Source: Pseudomonas syringae CC1557 (GTDB taxonomy: Bacteria; Pseudomonadota; Gammaproteobacteria; Pseudomonadales; Pseudomonadaceae). Taken from it: a DNA stretch of 64,000 nucleotides. Below the pieces are notes generated by a model. That model saw only the letters and a program-made list of their open reading frames with translations, did not search any database and was not told the origin of the DNA. The stretch is from positions 5,566,001 to 5,630,000 of the forward strand of contig NZ_CP007014.1 of the NCBI RefSeq assembly GCF_000452705.1, given 5' to 3'. Positions within the stretch are counted from its first letter, which is position 1; the number at the start of each line of letters is the position of its first letter. Below, piece after piece: positions 43,435 through 53,309 of this stretch. The translations under genes were made by a program, and so were the position numbers.

Positions 43435-46335
43435 GTGATGACCCGCCACAGCAACGCACTGGGCCTGACCTGTGAGTACCGTTGGGAAACCATCGACGGC
43501 CAGCCGCGCGTTGTCGAGCACCAGACCAGCGATGGCGAGCATTTCCACTTCCGCTACGACCGCGAGGCGCGCACCACGTGGGTCACCGATGTACTGGGAC
43601 GCGAGCTGGAGATTCACTACAACAAGGACCACCGCGTTACCTCAAGCCGCGACTATGGAGGTGATCACTACGCCATCGAGCTGGACGACACCGGCAACAT
43701 GACCGGCCTGACCCTGCCCGACGGCAATAAATTGTTCTTCGAGTACGACGAGTTCGCCCGGCTGCTCAAGGAAACCGACCCGCTGGGGCGCAGCATTCGT
43801 TACCAGTATCACCACCTGACCACGCTGATCACCCAGGTCGATTACCCCGACGGCAGCATCTGGAAGGCCCGCTACGATTCCAAAGGCAACCTTGTCGCCG
43901 AAATCGACGCACTGGGACACAAGACCGAGTACCTCAACGGCGACGATGGCCTGCCCCACACCATCGTCGACCCGACGCTCAAGTCTAAATACCTGTGGTG
44001 GAATACCTTGGCGCAGGTCCAGCGCTTTCAGGACTGTTCGGGCAAAAGCACCTTTTACCGCTATGACGAGCGCCACCATCTGGTGGCCGTCACCGATGCC
44101 CTGAACAACACCACTACGCTGGAGCGCAAACCCGACGGCGAAGTGCTGCGCATCAATCATCCGGACGGCACTAGCGAAACCTTTACTTACAACGAACTGG
44201 GCCAAGTGCTGACCCACACCGACGGCAAGGGCCAGACCACCCAACTGCTGCGCAACGGCCGGGGCCTGCCCAAGTGGCGACAGGATGCCAAAGGGCAGAC
44301 CATCACCTACGAGTACGACAAGGCCATTCGCCTCGTCGCCCTGACCAACGAAAACAACGCCACCTACAACTTTTCCTACGACAACGCTGACCGTCTGATC
44401 GAAGAAAAACGCATCGACAACCTGACTCGCCGTTTCAGCTACAACCTTGGCGGGCACCTGACACAGGTCGAGGAAATCGGCTACGGCGAGAAAGGCGAAC
44501 AGCCACGGCGCAGCACCCATCTGGAGCGCGACCCGATAGGTCGCCTGTTGGCCAAACTAAACGACGACGCGCGTCAGGACTATGCCTACGACGACGGAGA
44601 CCGACTTCTGTCAATCGAGCGCAAACCGACGGACACCGGCAGAAAACTCGGCGTCGCCGCTGAAAAGATCGACTTCGCCTACGACCTGCTGGGCCGCCTC
44701 GTCAAAGAGACCACCCCGCAAGGCGCGCTGGCCTACGAGTACGATCCACTCAGCAACCTGACCACGCTGAGCCTTCCGACCGGCCAGCACCTGAACCACC
44801 TGTATTACGGCAGTGGTCACCTGCATCAGTTGAACCTCGATGGCCAACTGATCAGCGACATGGAACGCGATGACCTGCACCGCGAGATCTATCGCACCCA
44901 AGGCACGCTGACCAGTTGCTTCGGCTACGACAGCATGGGCCGCAAGGCCTGGCAGTACGCCACAACCCTGCCCGCTGAAAAGCTGTCGCAGATCCAGAAC
45001 CCGCTCATAAAGCCAGAGCGCTACGTCGAACACGCCTACAACCCGATCCATCGTCGTTACGAGTACGACCCGGCCGGCGAACTGAGTCGCACCCTCGACA
45101 AACTGCGCGGCGAAACCCGGTACGAGTACGAAGCCAACGGCCAGTTGCTGGCGCGCAACACCGGCCGCGTGGTCGACGGCGAAGAGTTCCGTTACGACGC
45201 CGCCGCCAACCGCCTCAACTTCAACACCAGCCGCTTTGATCACGTAAAAGACAACCGCCTGAAACAATGGGCGAACCAGGAATACAAATACGACGCCTGG
45301 GGCAACCTGATAGAGAAAACCGTCGGCATCGTGCGCTGGCAAACCTTCACCTACGACTGCGAAAACCGCCTGGTCAGAACCGAAACCATGGCCAACACAC
45401 AGGTGGAAAGCACCAGCAGCTATCAGTACGACAGTCTGGGTCGAAGAGTTGCCAAGCAGTCCGAGATCAAAGGCCACACCGACCACAAACGCTTCCTCTG
45501 GCAAGGCCTGCGGATGCTGCGTGAGGAAAGTCCGGGACAGAGTAGCCTGTATCTCTACGAGCCCGGCAGCTATGCGCCGCTGGCCCGTGTGGATCAGAAA
45601 GAAGGCGAGGTAGAGAACAAGGTTTACTACTTCCACACCGACCAGATCGGCACACCGCTGGAGATGACCGATGCTGAAGGGCAGATCGTCTGGCAGGCGA
45701 AGTACCGGGCGTGGGGGGCTGTTGAAAAGCTGGTGGTGAACGAGGTTGAGCAGAACCTGAGGTTTCAGGGGCAGTATTTTGATGTCGAGACGGGGCTGCA
45801 CTACAACACGTTTAGGTATTATGACCCGGAGATTGGGCGGTTTACTACGCAGGATCCGATTGGGTTGCTGGGTGGGCTTAATCTTTATCAATATGCTCCG
45901 AGTGCAATCGGCTGGATTGATCCGCAAGGTTTAGCTACGCTTTTTGAATTAGGTACCTATGGAGGACTTAACGGATCAACTCACATTGGAGATGGTTTGC
46001 AAGCGCACGAACTCCTCCGTCACGAATATCTCGTCCAGCAGAATCTCGCGGAGAAGAGTACTAGGCTTCCAGGAAATCCATCTATTGCGCTGGATCTAGA
46101 TCATCACACTAGAGGCCCAATGAAAGATACAAGAGGTATTGGTGGTGCTCATTGGCATGAGACGCAAATACGTGAGAGCCAAGGTTTGGGTAGGAATGAA
46201 TTTGCATCATCTGTAAAGCGTGAGCTAGACATCACATCAGGCGCGCTAAGGAAGAGTGGAGTTCCTAAGTCTAGAGTAAAAGAATTAAGAAGAATGGCCA
46301 AGAAATTTCATAGCAGTCTTAATGGGTGTGGGTGA
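43435..46335 (+). CDS. Displaced Rhs C-terminal module with unclassified toxin end
   Basis: A 966-residue frame, 5'-truncated: it begins within the YD-repeat cage (MTRHSNALGLTCEYRWE...), without the N-terminal PAAR/prePAAR and plug regions. An in-frame stop lies 36 bases before the GTG/ATG. The cage continues to RFTTQDPIGLLGG and IDPQG (residue 829). The last about 135 residues form a toxin with LQAHELLRHEYL, LDHHTRGPMKD and GGAHWHET, suggesting a metal-dependent His/Asp enzyme. I do not recognise the toxin class. An immunity gene follows. Confidence 0.75.
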   Translation: MMTRHSNALGLTCEYRWETIDGQPRVVEHQTSDGEHFHFRYDREARTTWVTDVLGRELEIHYNKDHRVTSSRDYGGDHYAIELDDTGNMTGLTLPDGNKLFFEYDEFARLLKETDPLGRSIRYQYHHLTTLITQVDYPDGSIWKARYDSKGNLVAEIDALGHKTEYLNGDDGLPHTIVDPTLKSKYLWWNTLAQVQRFQDCSGKSTFYRYDERHHLVAVTDALNNTTTLERKPDGEVLRINHPDGTSETFTYNELGQVLTHTDGKGQTTQLLRNGRGLPKWRQDAKGQTITYEYDKAIRLVALTNENNATYNFSYDNADRLIEEKRIDNLTRRFSYNLGGHLTQVEEIGYGEKGEQPRRSTHLERDPIGRLLAKLNDDARQDYAYDDGDRLLSIERKPTDTGRKLGVAAEKIDFAYDLLGRLVKETTPQGALAYEYDPLSNLTTLSLPTGQHLNHLYYGSGHLHQLNLDGQLISDMERDDLHREIYRTQGTLTSCFGYDSMGRKAWQYATTLPAEKLSQIQNPLIKPERYVEHAYNPIHRRYEYDPAGELSRTLDKLRGETRYEYEANGQLLARNTGRVVDGEEFRYDAAANRLNFNTSRFDHVKDNRLKQWANQEYKYDAWGNLIEKTVGIVRWQTFTYDCENRLVRTETMANTQVESTSSYQYDSLGRRVAKQSEIKGHTDHKRFLWQGLRMLREESPGQSSLYLYEPGSYAPLARVDQKEGEVENKVYYFHTDQIGTPLEMTDAEGQIVWQAKYRAWGAVEKLVVNEVEQNLRFQGQYFDVETGLHYNTFRYYDPEIGRFTTQDPIGLLGGLNLYQYAPSAIGWIDPQGLATLFELGTYGGLNGSTHIGDGLQAHELLRHEYLVQQNLAEKSTRLPGNPSIALDLDHHTRGPMKDTRGIGGAHWHETQIRESQGLGRNEFASSVKRELDITSGALRKSGVPKSRVKELRRMAKKFHSSLNGCG
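44820..45873 (+). repeat. Direct repeat, rhs core copy 2 (about 1.05 kb)
   Basis: Second copy of the rhs core repeat described at 41164-42215; same orientation, 3.65 kb apart. Recombination between the copies would delete or exchange the toxin-immunity pair lying between them. Confidence 0.92.
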
Positions 46336-46341
46336 TCAAAC

Positions 46342-46950
46342 ATGGTTCTTGTTAAAGAAATTATTTTATCGGACAACGTTGAGCATTCTAGCGTTATCAT
46401 AGGTGGCGGCTCAGCAAGGTTAAATGCTTGGCCGGCTAATCCCGACGGAAAAAGCCTTGTGTTAATTGCCACTATAGAGTGCGCTAACCTCAAAAAATAT
46501 TCTGGTTTCAACTCGATTCCCGAGGAAGGTGTACTGTATGTCTTTTCAACTTACAGTCGCTCTGATTATTTTCTCGATAACGTTACGTACAGTGGCGATA
46601 CGTCTGAGCTAGAGCTGATACTGAGTGGCTACACCTTAGTAATTATGGGGAATTCTGATTCTGAAATAGTTAGTCCGACTGAATCAGTTCCGAAAGTACA
46701 CACAGACTTTAAAGAAAGAGAAGTTGGGAATGACGAGTACCCAGTATTCTCAATGCTTACGAACACCCCACCTAATGGAGTAGCTTTACCTCCAGAGTTG
46801 CAGGAAGAGTACGAGTTTGTGATGCAGCTATACTCCTCAGATTTTCCAGAGCCATTTAAGGATATATTTTATTTGACTGATGCTGTCGGATGCCTTCTTT
46901 TGAAAAAAGATGGCTCAGGTAGTGGGCTGTTCTTTGTACATACAGCATGA
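46342..46950 (+). CDS. Immunity protein for the second Rhs toxin (predicted, DUF1963-like)
   Basis: A 202-residue soluble protein starting 6 bp after the rhs stop. Features such as LVLIATIECANLKKYSGF and EGVLYVFSTYS recall the YwqG/DUF1963 family, members of which occur as immunity proteins beside toxins. It is AT-rich. The role is inferred from position behind the toxin end. Confidence 0.7.
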   Translation: MVLVKEIILSDNVEHSSVIIGGGSARLNAWPANPDGKSLVLIATIECANLKKYSGFNSIPEEGVLYVFSTYSRSDYFLDNVTYSGDTSELELILSGYTLVIMGNSDSEIVSPTESVPKVHTDFKEREVGNDEYPVFSMLTNTPPNGVALPPELQEEYEFVMQLYSSDFPEPFKDIFYLTDAVGCLLLKKDGSGSGLFFVHTA

Positions 46951-47014
46951 TTAATTATTAGGCATTAGTGAGTGGGTAACTACCGGCTAGACAAACATGT
47001 CGGATTACTGCTTT

Positions 47015-48817
47015 TTAAAAACTTGGTGGCTTTACAGTTGAACTCCGTTGCCGCCTCTTAAAGTACGAGGTCAAACTCTTTAAGAAGCGGTGTCTGAGCG
47101 AACTAGCGTTTCGTGCACCATGTTGTCGGCCATGAAGTTGCTTTTCCAGGGTCAACAAGTGGCCTCGCGCAATGCGCTGCATCCGTAGAAACACCGGTAA
47201 CGAGCGCAACAAACGCAACGGTCGCCAAGGCAGATGTGGGGTCGCGCCACCAACCTCATCGGCGTAACTACTGGAGGCGATGCCCCAGTCAGCCAAACGT
47301 GCAAGAAACAGGTCGTTGTTGATGTAGGAAGCAGCGCCAAACAGTGCGGTGAATGGCTCGTTGTCCTGCAACACCCGTGAATCCCAACACGCCATGATTG
47401 CCGGGATGCTGCCTGCGGCACGCCGCTGTGCGTACTCGACCAGCCTGCTGGGCTGTGGCGGCAGGATCTCCGCAATATTGGCGGCGGTCAGGTGGCGGCG
47501 CCAGCCGTAGTCACTGATCGGACGGTACTGCAGCAGCCACAGCTGGCGGCCATCCCAGGCCCACTCAACGTCGCCCGGCACACAGTGGAAGACGCGCAGA
47601 ACGCCCTGCAGGAAGTTCCAGAGCACCTCCTCAGTCAAACCGTGGGATGGCTTGAAGCTGGCGCTGCTCCAGGCTGCGCCGAGGCGAGAAATGATCGCTC
47701 GCTCAGGGCTTGCCTGACCGTCGGCCAGCGCCTCCAGATGCCCTTCAACCCACTCCAGCTCGACCGACAGGTGACGCACAAAGGCGATCCCGGAAAGCAT
47801 CGGCGTGATGAAGCGCTGCACCACGACCTCTTCGACGCCAGCGTTGTGCAGCTCTTCGACGCGCGCGGCTACGTTGTAGCTGGGCTCACGAAGAAAAGTA
47901 GTGCTCAGACCGGCATTGGCCGCATCGGCCTGATCCTCACCGAAGCTGGACGAGCGCACAGCCCAGATAGCCTCCGGCTGGCTGGCCAGAAACGCGGGCA
48001 AGGCCGAGTCAGCGCCCGGCATCAGCGACAGCGCATCTGGCACCGGTTGCCCGGCGATGGCCGCAAGACGCAGACGGCCACCTTTGGTGTGCGCGACAAA
48101 TCCACGCTCACCCGACTCCAGCCAATGCGCAAATTCGGTGGGCGAGTCGATCCACGGGTAATGACCCCAACCCGCCTTCAAACTGATGGTCAGATCGGCA
48201 CGCGCCAGAATGGCAGACCACGCCGCAGCCTGGTCGATGCCCAGCACCTTGTCCTGATCGCCCCAGACCAGCTCTATTGGATCTTGAACCCATTCCAGCA
48301 ACGGTAGCGCGGTGTCGGCACGCAACAGGTCCCAATACGGCACGAAGGCACGGCAGCGTGCATAACCTTCCCCCATGCGCTGATAGTGCGCCGCAGGCCA
48401 GGCTTGTCTGGAGAACTTGTGCGCAAACAGCTTGGGTTTGTTGGACAGCAGCCAGTGGATGGTCTTGCGAATCGGCAGCGGCGACATCAACGCAGGCAAG
48501 CGCCGCTGCCACAGAAAGGCCCCAACGGGCGCCAGCAACACACTTCTGCAGAAGTGCCCCGGCTCGCGCTGCAAGGCATGCATGACCAACAGTGCATTGA
48601 CGCCCACGGCAACGATTGAGCTGCCTCGCAGCGTCGCCGCCAGCAATGCATCAGCGTAGGCTGCTAGATCTTCGCACGGTGGCTGGGGATTACTACCGAA
48701 ACCTGGCAGTTCCAGCGGCACGACCTGATGGTGCTGAAAATGCGGTAGCGCGTCGTCCCACCATTCGGCGCTACTGCCGTTGCCCGCCAGCAGGTACATA
48801 AGCGGTAAGTCAGACAT
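47015..48817 (-). CDS. Alpha/beta hydrolase fused to PEP-synthase-like ATP-binding domain
   Basis: A 600-residue two-domain protein. ATG 48817 is chosen because AAGGAG lies upstream, instead of the longer frame to 48898. The first half (about 1-255) is an alpha/beta hydrolase with LELPGFGSNPQ, a nucleophile-region VAVGVNALLVMHAL in which the expected serine is replaced by asparagine, and a C-terminal GWGHYPWIDSP. The second half (about 290-500) has RSSSFGEDQADAANAGLSTTFL and a DVEWAWDGRQLWLLQYRP motif, as in the nucleotide-binding domain of PEP synthase and PPDK. No phosphohistidine domain follows. The basic C-terminus next to the rhs region may be a truncation. Function unknown. Confidence 0.75.
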   Translation of the reverse strand: MSDLPLMYLLAGNGSSAEWWDDALPHFQHHQVVPLELPGFGSNPQPPCEDLAAYADALLAATLRGSSIVAVGVNALLVMHALQREPGHFCRSVLLAPVGAFLWQRRLPALMSPLPIRKTIHWLLSNKPKLFAHKFSRQAWPAAHYQRMGEGYARCRAFVPYWDLLRADTALPLLEWVQDPIELVWGDQDKVLGIDQAAAWSAILARADLTISLKAGWGHYPWIDSPTEFAHWLESGERGFVAHTKGGRLRLAAIAGQPVPDALSLMPGADSALPAFLASQPEAIWAVRSSSFGEDQADAANAGLSTTFLREPSYNVAARVEELHNAGVEEVVVQRFITPMLSGIAFVRHLSVELEWVEGHLEALADGQASPERAIISRLGAAWSSASFKPSHGLTEEVLWNFLQGVLRVFHCVPGDVEWAWDGRQLWLLQYRPISDYGWRRHLTAANIAEILPPQPSRLVEYAQRRAAGSIPAIMACWDSRVLQDNEPFTALFGAASYINNDLFLARLADWGIASSSYADEVGGATPHLPWRPLRLLRSLPVFLRMQRIARGHLLTLEKQLHGRQHGARNASSLRHRFLKSLTSYFKRRQRSSTVKPPSF

Positions 48818-49292
48818 GACGAGGCTCCTTCGATGCGTGGGCTGCGGAAGTGCCGCGATCGTGGCGATACAACCAACCCAACGGCGGCAGCAACGCAATC
48901 AACGCCGCCAGATCCAGCCACACGTGCGACCAGACGCCGCCGCGCACCGAAATCAGGATGTCCTGAGGCGCCCAGAGCAGAAGGCCTGCGATCAGCCAGC
49001 CCCACGGCATGGCGCTTTTCAGGCGGTTGCCCAGATGTACGAGCGCCAGCATGTACACGGAATACGTTTGCAGGGTGGCGCCGAACAGGGCCATCCACCA
49101 GACCTGTTGCGCGCGGGCAGCGGCGGGAACCGCTTCAGTCCAGAACGCCTGTTCGAGCGTGGTCAGGTAGCCGTCGAGCAAGCCGGAAAAGCCTGCCCAG
49201 GTGAACACGAGGCTGCCCAGCAAGTGGGCGCCTGCAACAGCGTATAACCAGATCACCAGCTTACGGCGCAGCGTGTCGGATGAGAATGGCAT
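48810..49292 (-). CDS. Hypothetical inner-membrane protein
   Basis: A 160-residue protein from ATG 49292 (AAGGAC upstream; a longer frame begins at 49388). It has about four predicted membrane helices (about 13-35, 65-85, 93-112, 122-142). The family is unknown to me. It is 8 bp-overlapping with the hydrolase gene downstream, so the two form a small operon and may act together. Confidence 0.65.
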   Translation of the reverse strand: MPFSSDTLRRKLVIWLYAVAGAHLLGSLVFTWAGFSGLLDGYLTTLEQAFWTEAVPAAARAQQVWWMALFGATLQTYSVYMLALVHLGNRLKSAMPWGWLIAGLLLWAPQDILISVRGGVWSHVWLDLAALIALLPPLGWLYRHDRGTSAAHASKEPRHV

Positions 49293-49477
49293 TGCAGGTC
49301 CTTGGGGCATCCTTGTGGGACGGCGAGTGTAGCGGCTATGGGTGATGCCTGACACGTGGCCGAAACTGGGCAGATAGGCAAAATTCATCGCCCAACAGGC
49401 TAACCCGAACCCGTCAGCAGCCGATTAAATGATATCGGCCTTTTCCGGCCTCTGTTTTTCTTCTTACGGACTCAACC

Positions 49478-51496
49478 ATGAGCTTTCTATCTCGTTTTCG
49501 GGCTAGCACGTCGCGGACCGGAGGCGTACTCAGTGTCATTACGTCAGCCCGGGAATTGAATAACAAACTGTCGAGCCTGAGTTTCGATCCGGTCTACCTG
49601 ACCGGCTTCGTCTCGCCGCACGTGGATTTCGATCAGGTTGCGCGGGCGGTCGCTACGCGCTTTCCCAATGCGAAGATCAGTCTGTGTACGACATCAGGCG
49701 AACTCTGCTCCAGCAATGACTCGCTGTACTGCGCTGCCGATAATCAGTGGGACCGGATCGTGCTGGCACTGTTCGACTCCAGCGTGATCACGAGCGCGGA
49801 GATGGTGCATATCCCGTTGCACAGCGAGGACATTCGCGGCACGGGCAAGCGCCTGTCGATGAGTGAGCGGATTGCGCGGCTGACTGACTCGATCAAGCGC
49901 ACGCAGGTCAGTACGCCTATCGACCATCGGGATACGCTGGCCTACGTCACGTTCGACGGCCTGTCCGCGTCGGAGTCGTTCTTCATGGAAGCGCTGTACG
50001 AGTCGGGCCGTTTTCCGTGCTTGTTCGTCGGTGGCTCGGCGGGTGGCAAAGGCGATTTCAAGAAGACCTTGATCCACGACGGCAAGCGCAGCTATGAAAA
50101 CCACGCGCAGGTGGTGTTTCTCAAGAGCGCGAAGAACGTGCGCTTCGGCGTGTTCAAGAGCCAGAACTTTGAGGCTACGCCACTGAGCATGAGCGTTCTG
50201 ACGGCATCGCTGGAGGAGCGCTATATCAGCCAGGTGGTCAATTCCAGAGGCGAGATCGCCACCATGGTAGCGGCGCTGTGTGACGCGCTGAAGTGCGAAC
50301 GGCATGAACTGGAAGGCAAGCTGGCGCAGTACTCGTTCGCCATCCGGGTGGGCGAAGAGCTGTTCGTGCGTTCGATTGCGCGTATCGATTACGAGAGCGA
50401 GCGGGTGCATCTGTTCTGCGACGTCGCGCCCGGCGAAGAGCTGGTGATGGTCAAGCGAACGTCGATGATCGATACCACGCGCAAGGACTTCGCGCGCTTT
50501 CTGCAAGGCAAGTCCGGCAAGCCGTTGCTTGGCCTGTTGAGCGACTGCATTCTGCGTCGCCTGAACAACGGCAGCGAACTGGGCCGTATGAATGGTGTGT
50601 TCGGTGAAACGCCAGTGGTAGGTTTCTCGACCTTCGGAGAGATCCTGGGCCTGAACCTCAACCAGACTCTCACTGCCGTGTTCTTCTTCAAGGTGCCTGA
50701 AGGCCAGCCGTTTCGCGACGACTACATCGACAACTTCATCGCCTACTACGGCGAATTCAAGGCGTTTTTTCTGCGTCGCCAGATCAAGAAGCTGGCCGGT
50801 TTGAGCCATGTGGTAGTCAAGCAGATCGACCAGTTCAAGCAGCGCAACTTCGTTCAAACCATTGATCCGAGCGGTCTGGACGAGCAGATTCGTCCGGTGT
50901 TCAGCGGGCTGAGCGACCTGGGTGACGTGCTGGTCAAGGCTCATCACGATCAGGAAGAGATTGCCGGTCAGTTGCGCCACTACTCCGGCCAGCTGCATGT
51001 TTCGATGGATGAGCTGTCGCAGACCATCACGCAGCAGGAAACAGTCATCGACAAGGCAGGCAATACCGTCAAAAGCCTGGTCAATCAGGCTGACGAGGTG
51101 GTGCTCGGCTCACGAGAGCTGGCCAAGTCCAGTCTGCGCATTCAGTCGGTTGTGCAGACGATCCAGCAGATCGCCGGGCAAACCAATCTGCTCGCACTGA
51201 ACGCTGCCATCGAAGCGGCGCGGGCAGGTGAAATGGGCCGGGGCTTTGCCGTGGTGGCCGATGAGGTGCGCCAGTTGGCGCAGAAGACCTCGCAGAACGC
51301 GAATGATATCGGTACCGATATCGAGCGTCTCGCCGAGGAGATTCGCAAGGTGGCGCAGCACATCGAGGAGCAGTCCCTGGAAGTCGGGACGCTCACCGGT
51401 TTGCTGTCTGAACTGGAAGGGTCGAGCGACATGACCGCGGGCACTTCGCAACGTACCCGGCAACTGGCGGATACGTTGGTGGGACTGACGAAGTAG
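49478..51496 (+). CDS. Cytoplasmic FIST-domain methyl-accepting chemotaxis protein
   Basis: A 672-residue protein without membrane helices. FIST_N (about 35-240) and FIST_C (about 245-400) sensor domains are predicted by the pattern [25 protein letters not shown] and [20 protein letters not shown] with [18 protein letters not shown] coiled linker leads to an MCP signalling domain (about 500-672) with the conserved tip [21 protein letters not shown] and [19 protein letters not shown] domains are thought to sense small ligands such as amino acids. It should signal to CheA/CheW. The MCP end is shorter than usual. Confidence 0.9.
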   Translation: MSFLSRFRASTSRTGGVLSVITSARELNNKLSSLSFDPVYLTGFVSPHVDFDQVARAVATRFPNAKISLCTTSGELCSSNDSLYCAADNQWDRIVLALFDSSVITSAEMVHIPLHSEDIRGTGKRLSMSERIARLTDSIKRTQVSTPIDHRDTLAYVTFDGLSASESFFMEALYESGRFPCLFVGGSAGGKGDFKKTLIHDGKRSYENHAQVVFLKSAKNVRFGVFKSQNFEATPLSMSVLTASLEERYISQVVNSRGEIATMVAALCDALKCERHELEGKLAQYSFAIRVGEELFVRSIARIDYESERVHLFCDVAPGEELVMVKRTSMIDTTRKDFARFLQGKSGKPLLGLLSDCILRRLNNGSELGRMNGVFGETPVVGFSTFGEILGLNLNQTLTAVFFFKVPEGQPFRDDYIDNFIAYYGEFKAFFLRRQIKKLAGLSHVVVKQIDQFKQRNFVQTIDPSGLDEQIRPVFSGLSDLGDVLVKAHHDQEEIAGQLRHYSGQLHVSMDELSQTITQQETVIDKAGNTVKSLVNQADEVVLGSRELAKSSLRIQSVVQTIQQIAGQTNLLALNAAIEAARAGEMGRGFAVVADEVRQLAQKTSQNANDIGTDIERLAEEIRKVAQHIEEQSLEVGTLTGLLSELEGSSDMTAGTSQRTRQLADTLVGLTK

Positions 51497-51507
51497 CCTG
51501 TTGATAG

Positions 51508-51533
51508 TCGGGACGCTGTTGCGAGCGTCCCGA
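51508..51533. terminator. Hairpin between convergent genes
   Basis: A perfect 10-bp stem (TCGGGACGCT ... AGCGTCCCGA) with a 6-base loop lies 11 bp after the chemoreceptor stop and before the end of the convergent DUF945 gene. It probably serves as a two-way terminator, although no U-run is present. Confidence 0.55.
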
Positions 51534-51549
51534 GCAACGGCCCGGCAGC

Positions 51550-53031
51550 TTACTGCTGACCCAGCGCGCCGACTTTGCCCATGATAGTGCTCACGAACTG
51601 TTGCACGGTCATTTTCTGGCCGTTGAAGTCGACTATTTCATTGGCGTAGTGCAGATCGGAAACGATGTTGTCGCCGTCGACCTTGGCCAGCTGCATCATC
51701 TCGGCCATGACGCTGGCCATGTCGCTGGCGGCCTTGGCTTGCTCGGCGATCACTTTGAGGTCGGTCTGACCTTCGCGGATGGCCTGCTGAGTGGCGAGAT
51801 CGCGGATCATCGGTTTAGACAGAACAACCTTGGCGTTGACCTCGCCGAGGGTTTTCAGCACCAGCGCATTGGAGGGCTGATCAAGCGAGCCCGGATCAGT
51901 CAGGTCTACGGCGATGCGCACATGACTCTCACCGTTGCTGGTTTTGAGCGAGAGCTTTTCCAGTTCGATATGCGGTTTGGCCGCCAACAGCTTCTTCAGC
52001 TGGGTATTCATCTGCTCCTGATCGGCAGGGCTCAGCTCCAGTCGGAAAGGCTGTTCCTGGGCCGCTGCGGCTTGCTGTTGCGGCAGGATCTTGTCCTGAT
52101 AGAACTGGCCCAGCGCCTGGCTGGCCGCCGCGTCGAAGTTGGCAATTTTGAAGCCCATGTGCGCGGCGCCAACATCCTTGCCGCCATAGGCAATCATGCC
52201 GGCGTCGTAGCTGACCTGAGCGGCCAGGTTGCCCGCGTCTTCCTGCGTCAGGTTGACGGCAGACAGATCCTTGATCTGCACCTGTGGCTTGCCGACCACC
52301 TGGAAATTGAAGCCCTGGGCTTTCAGGTTGGTATGGCCCAGATAGAAGCTGGACTTGCCTTTGGTGCCGCCCGTATCAAACGTCATGCCTTTGATTTCGA
52401 TATTGACTGGACCGTCCGGCGAGGCGACGTTGAGTTGCAGAGTGTCCATGTCGCCGACAGCGCTGTATTTTTCAGCATCGGCAGACAACTCGGTTTTCAG
52501 CTCAAGACCGGAGAACTTGAACGTGCCGTCCACGTCGGTCATTTCCAGCGGTGCCATCTGCAGCCAGCCCTTGGTGGCGCGGTCGTAGCCGATGCTGGCC
52601 TGCCCTTTGAGTGGCGTGACGTCTTTGCTCATGGCAAACCACTTCTCGGAACTCGGACTTTTTTCCAGCTGGAAATTGCTCAGGGCCATGACTGGCAGCA
52701 GGTTCAAGGTTTTCAGACGGGACAACGGGACGGGGCCGTGTTCAATCTGATCGACCAGCAGAAACTGGCTATTCTGCGTGCTGTCCGCCAGGTTCTGGAT
52801 GTCGACGCTGTAATGCGCGGTGCTGCTGAAAAAGTGCTTGTCCAGCGAGACCAGCTTCAGCGTCACGCTGGTTTCACTGCCCTTGAACGATTTGGCGAGT
52901 TGCTGATTGGCATTGCTGATCGAATCGTTCAGCGCGCCTTCCAGTCGATTGCCGGTGTACCAGGCACCCGCGGTAATCAATGCGCCTGCCACGACGATAA
53001 CGCCAACCGCTATTCCTGCTGATTTATTCAT
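51550..53031 (-). CDS. DUF945 (YdgA-like) family protein
   Basis: A 493-residue protein from ATG 53031. It has an N-terminal membrane anchor (about 5-25, AGIAVGVIVVAGALITAGAWYTG), then a long region with repeated beta-strand segments (for example TVTLKLVSLDKHFFSSTAHYSVD, SAAKFTGLELKTE-like) typical of DUF945, ending with a motif for a small C-terminal helix VQQFVSTIMGKVGAL. Family members sit in the periplasm, anchored in the inner membrane; function is not settled. The longer frame 5' of the ATG looks non-coding. Confidence 0.85.
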   Translation of the reverse strand: MNKSAGIAVGVIVVAGALITAGAWYTGNRLEGALNDSISNANQQLAKSFKGSETSVTLKLVSLDKHFFSSTAHYSVDIQNLADSTQNSQFLLVDQIEHGPVPLSRLKTLNLLPVMALSNFQLEKSPSSEKWFAMSKDVTPLKGQASIGYDRATKGWLQMAPLEMTDVDGTFKFSGLELKTELSADAEKYSAVGDMDTLQLNVASPDGPVNIEIKGMTFDTGGTKGKSSFYLGHTNLKAQGFNFQVVGKPQVQIKDLSAVNLTQEDAGNLAAQVSYDAGMIAYGGKDVGAAHMGFKIANFDAAASQALGQFYQDKILPQQQAAAAQEQPFRLELSPADQEQMNTQLKKLLAAKPHIELEKLSLKTSNGESHVRIAVDLTDPGSLDQPSNALVLKTLGEVNAKVVLSKPMIRDLATQQAIREGQTDLKVIAEQAKAASDMASVMAEMMQLAKVDGDNIVSDLHYANEIVDFNGQKMTVQQFVSTIMGKVGALGQQ

Positions 53032-53309
53032 AATGACTCGAAGATATCCGTTCTGATGATGGAGAAGTCGTACCGAGACCGGCAGCACTGCCTGAAAACC
53101 GCGAGAGATTATCATCGCTGGAGCCCGACAGCCCAGCATTCACGGCTATTTCGCTGGACACGCGGGCATTATGGCAGCCTGACAGGCGTGGCCTTTGGCC
53201 TTTTTGTTGTGCGCCACATTGCTCTGGACACGTTTCTGAAACATAGGGTAGCCACGGTATTCATGGAAACGTTAGGCTGAAACCGAATTCGAATACCGGA
53301 CGGGATCAC

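Noticed and set aside
44611..45927. Long - strand frame opposite the rhs repeat (also 41176-42147)
   Set aside because: It is the shadow of a GC-rich coding gene with strong third-position bias; the + strand encodes clear YD repeats.
48810..49388. Longer N-terminus of the membrane protein
   Set aside because: The first 32 residues lack a good ribosome-binding site and look like leader sequence; ATG 49292 is better placed.
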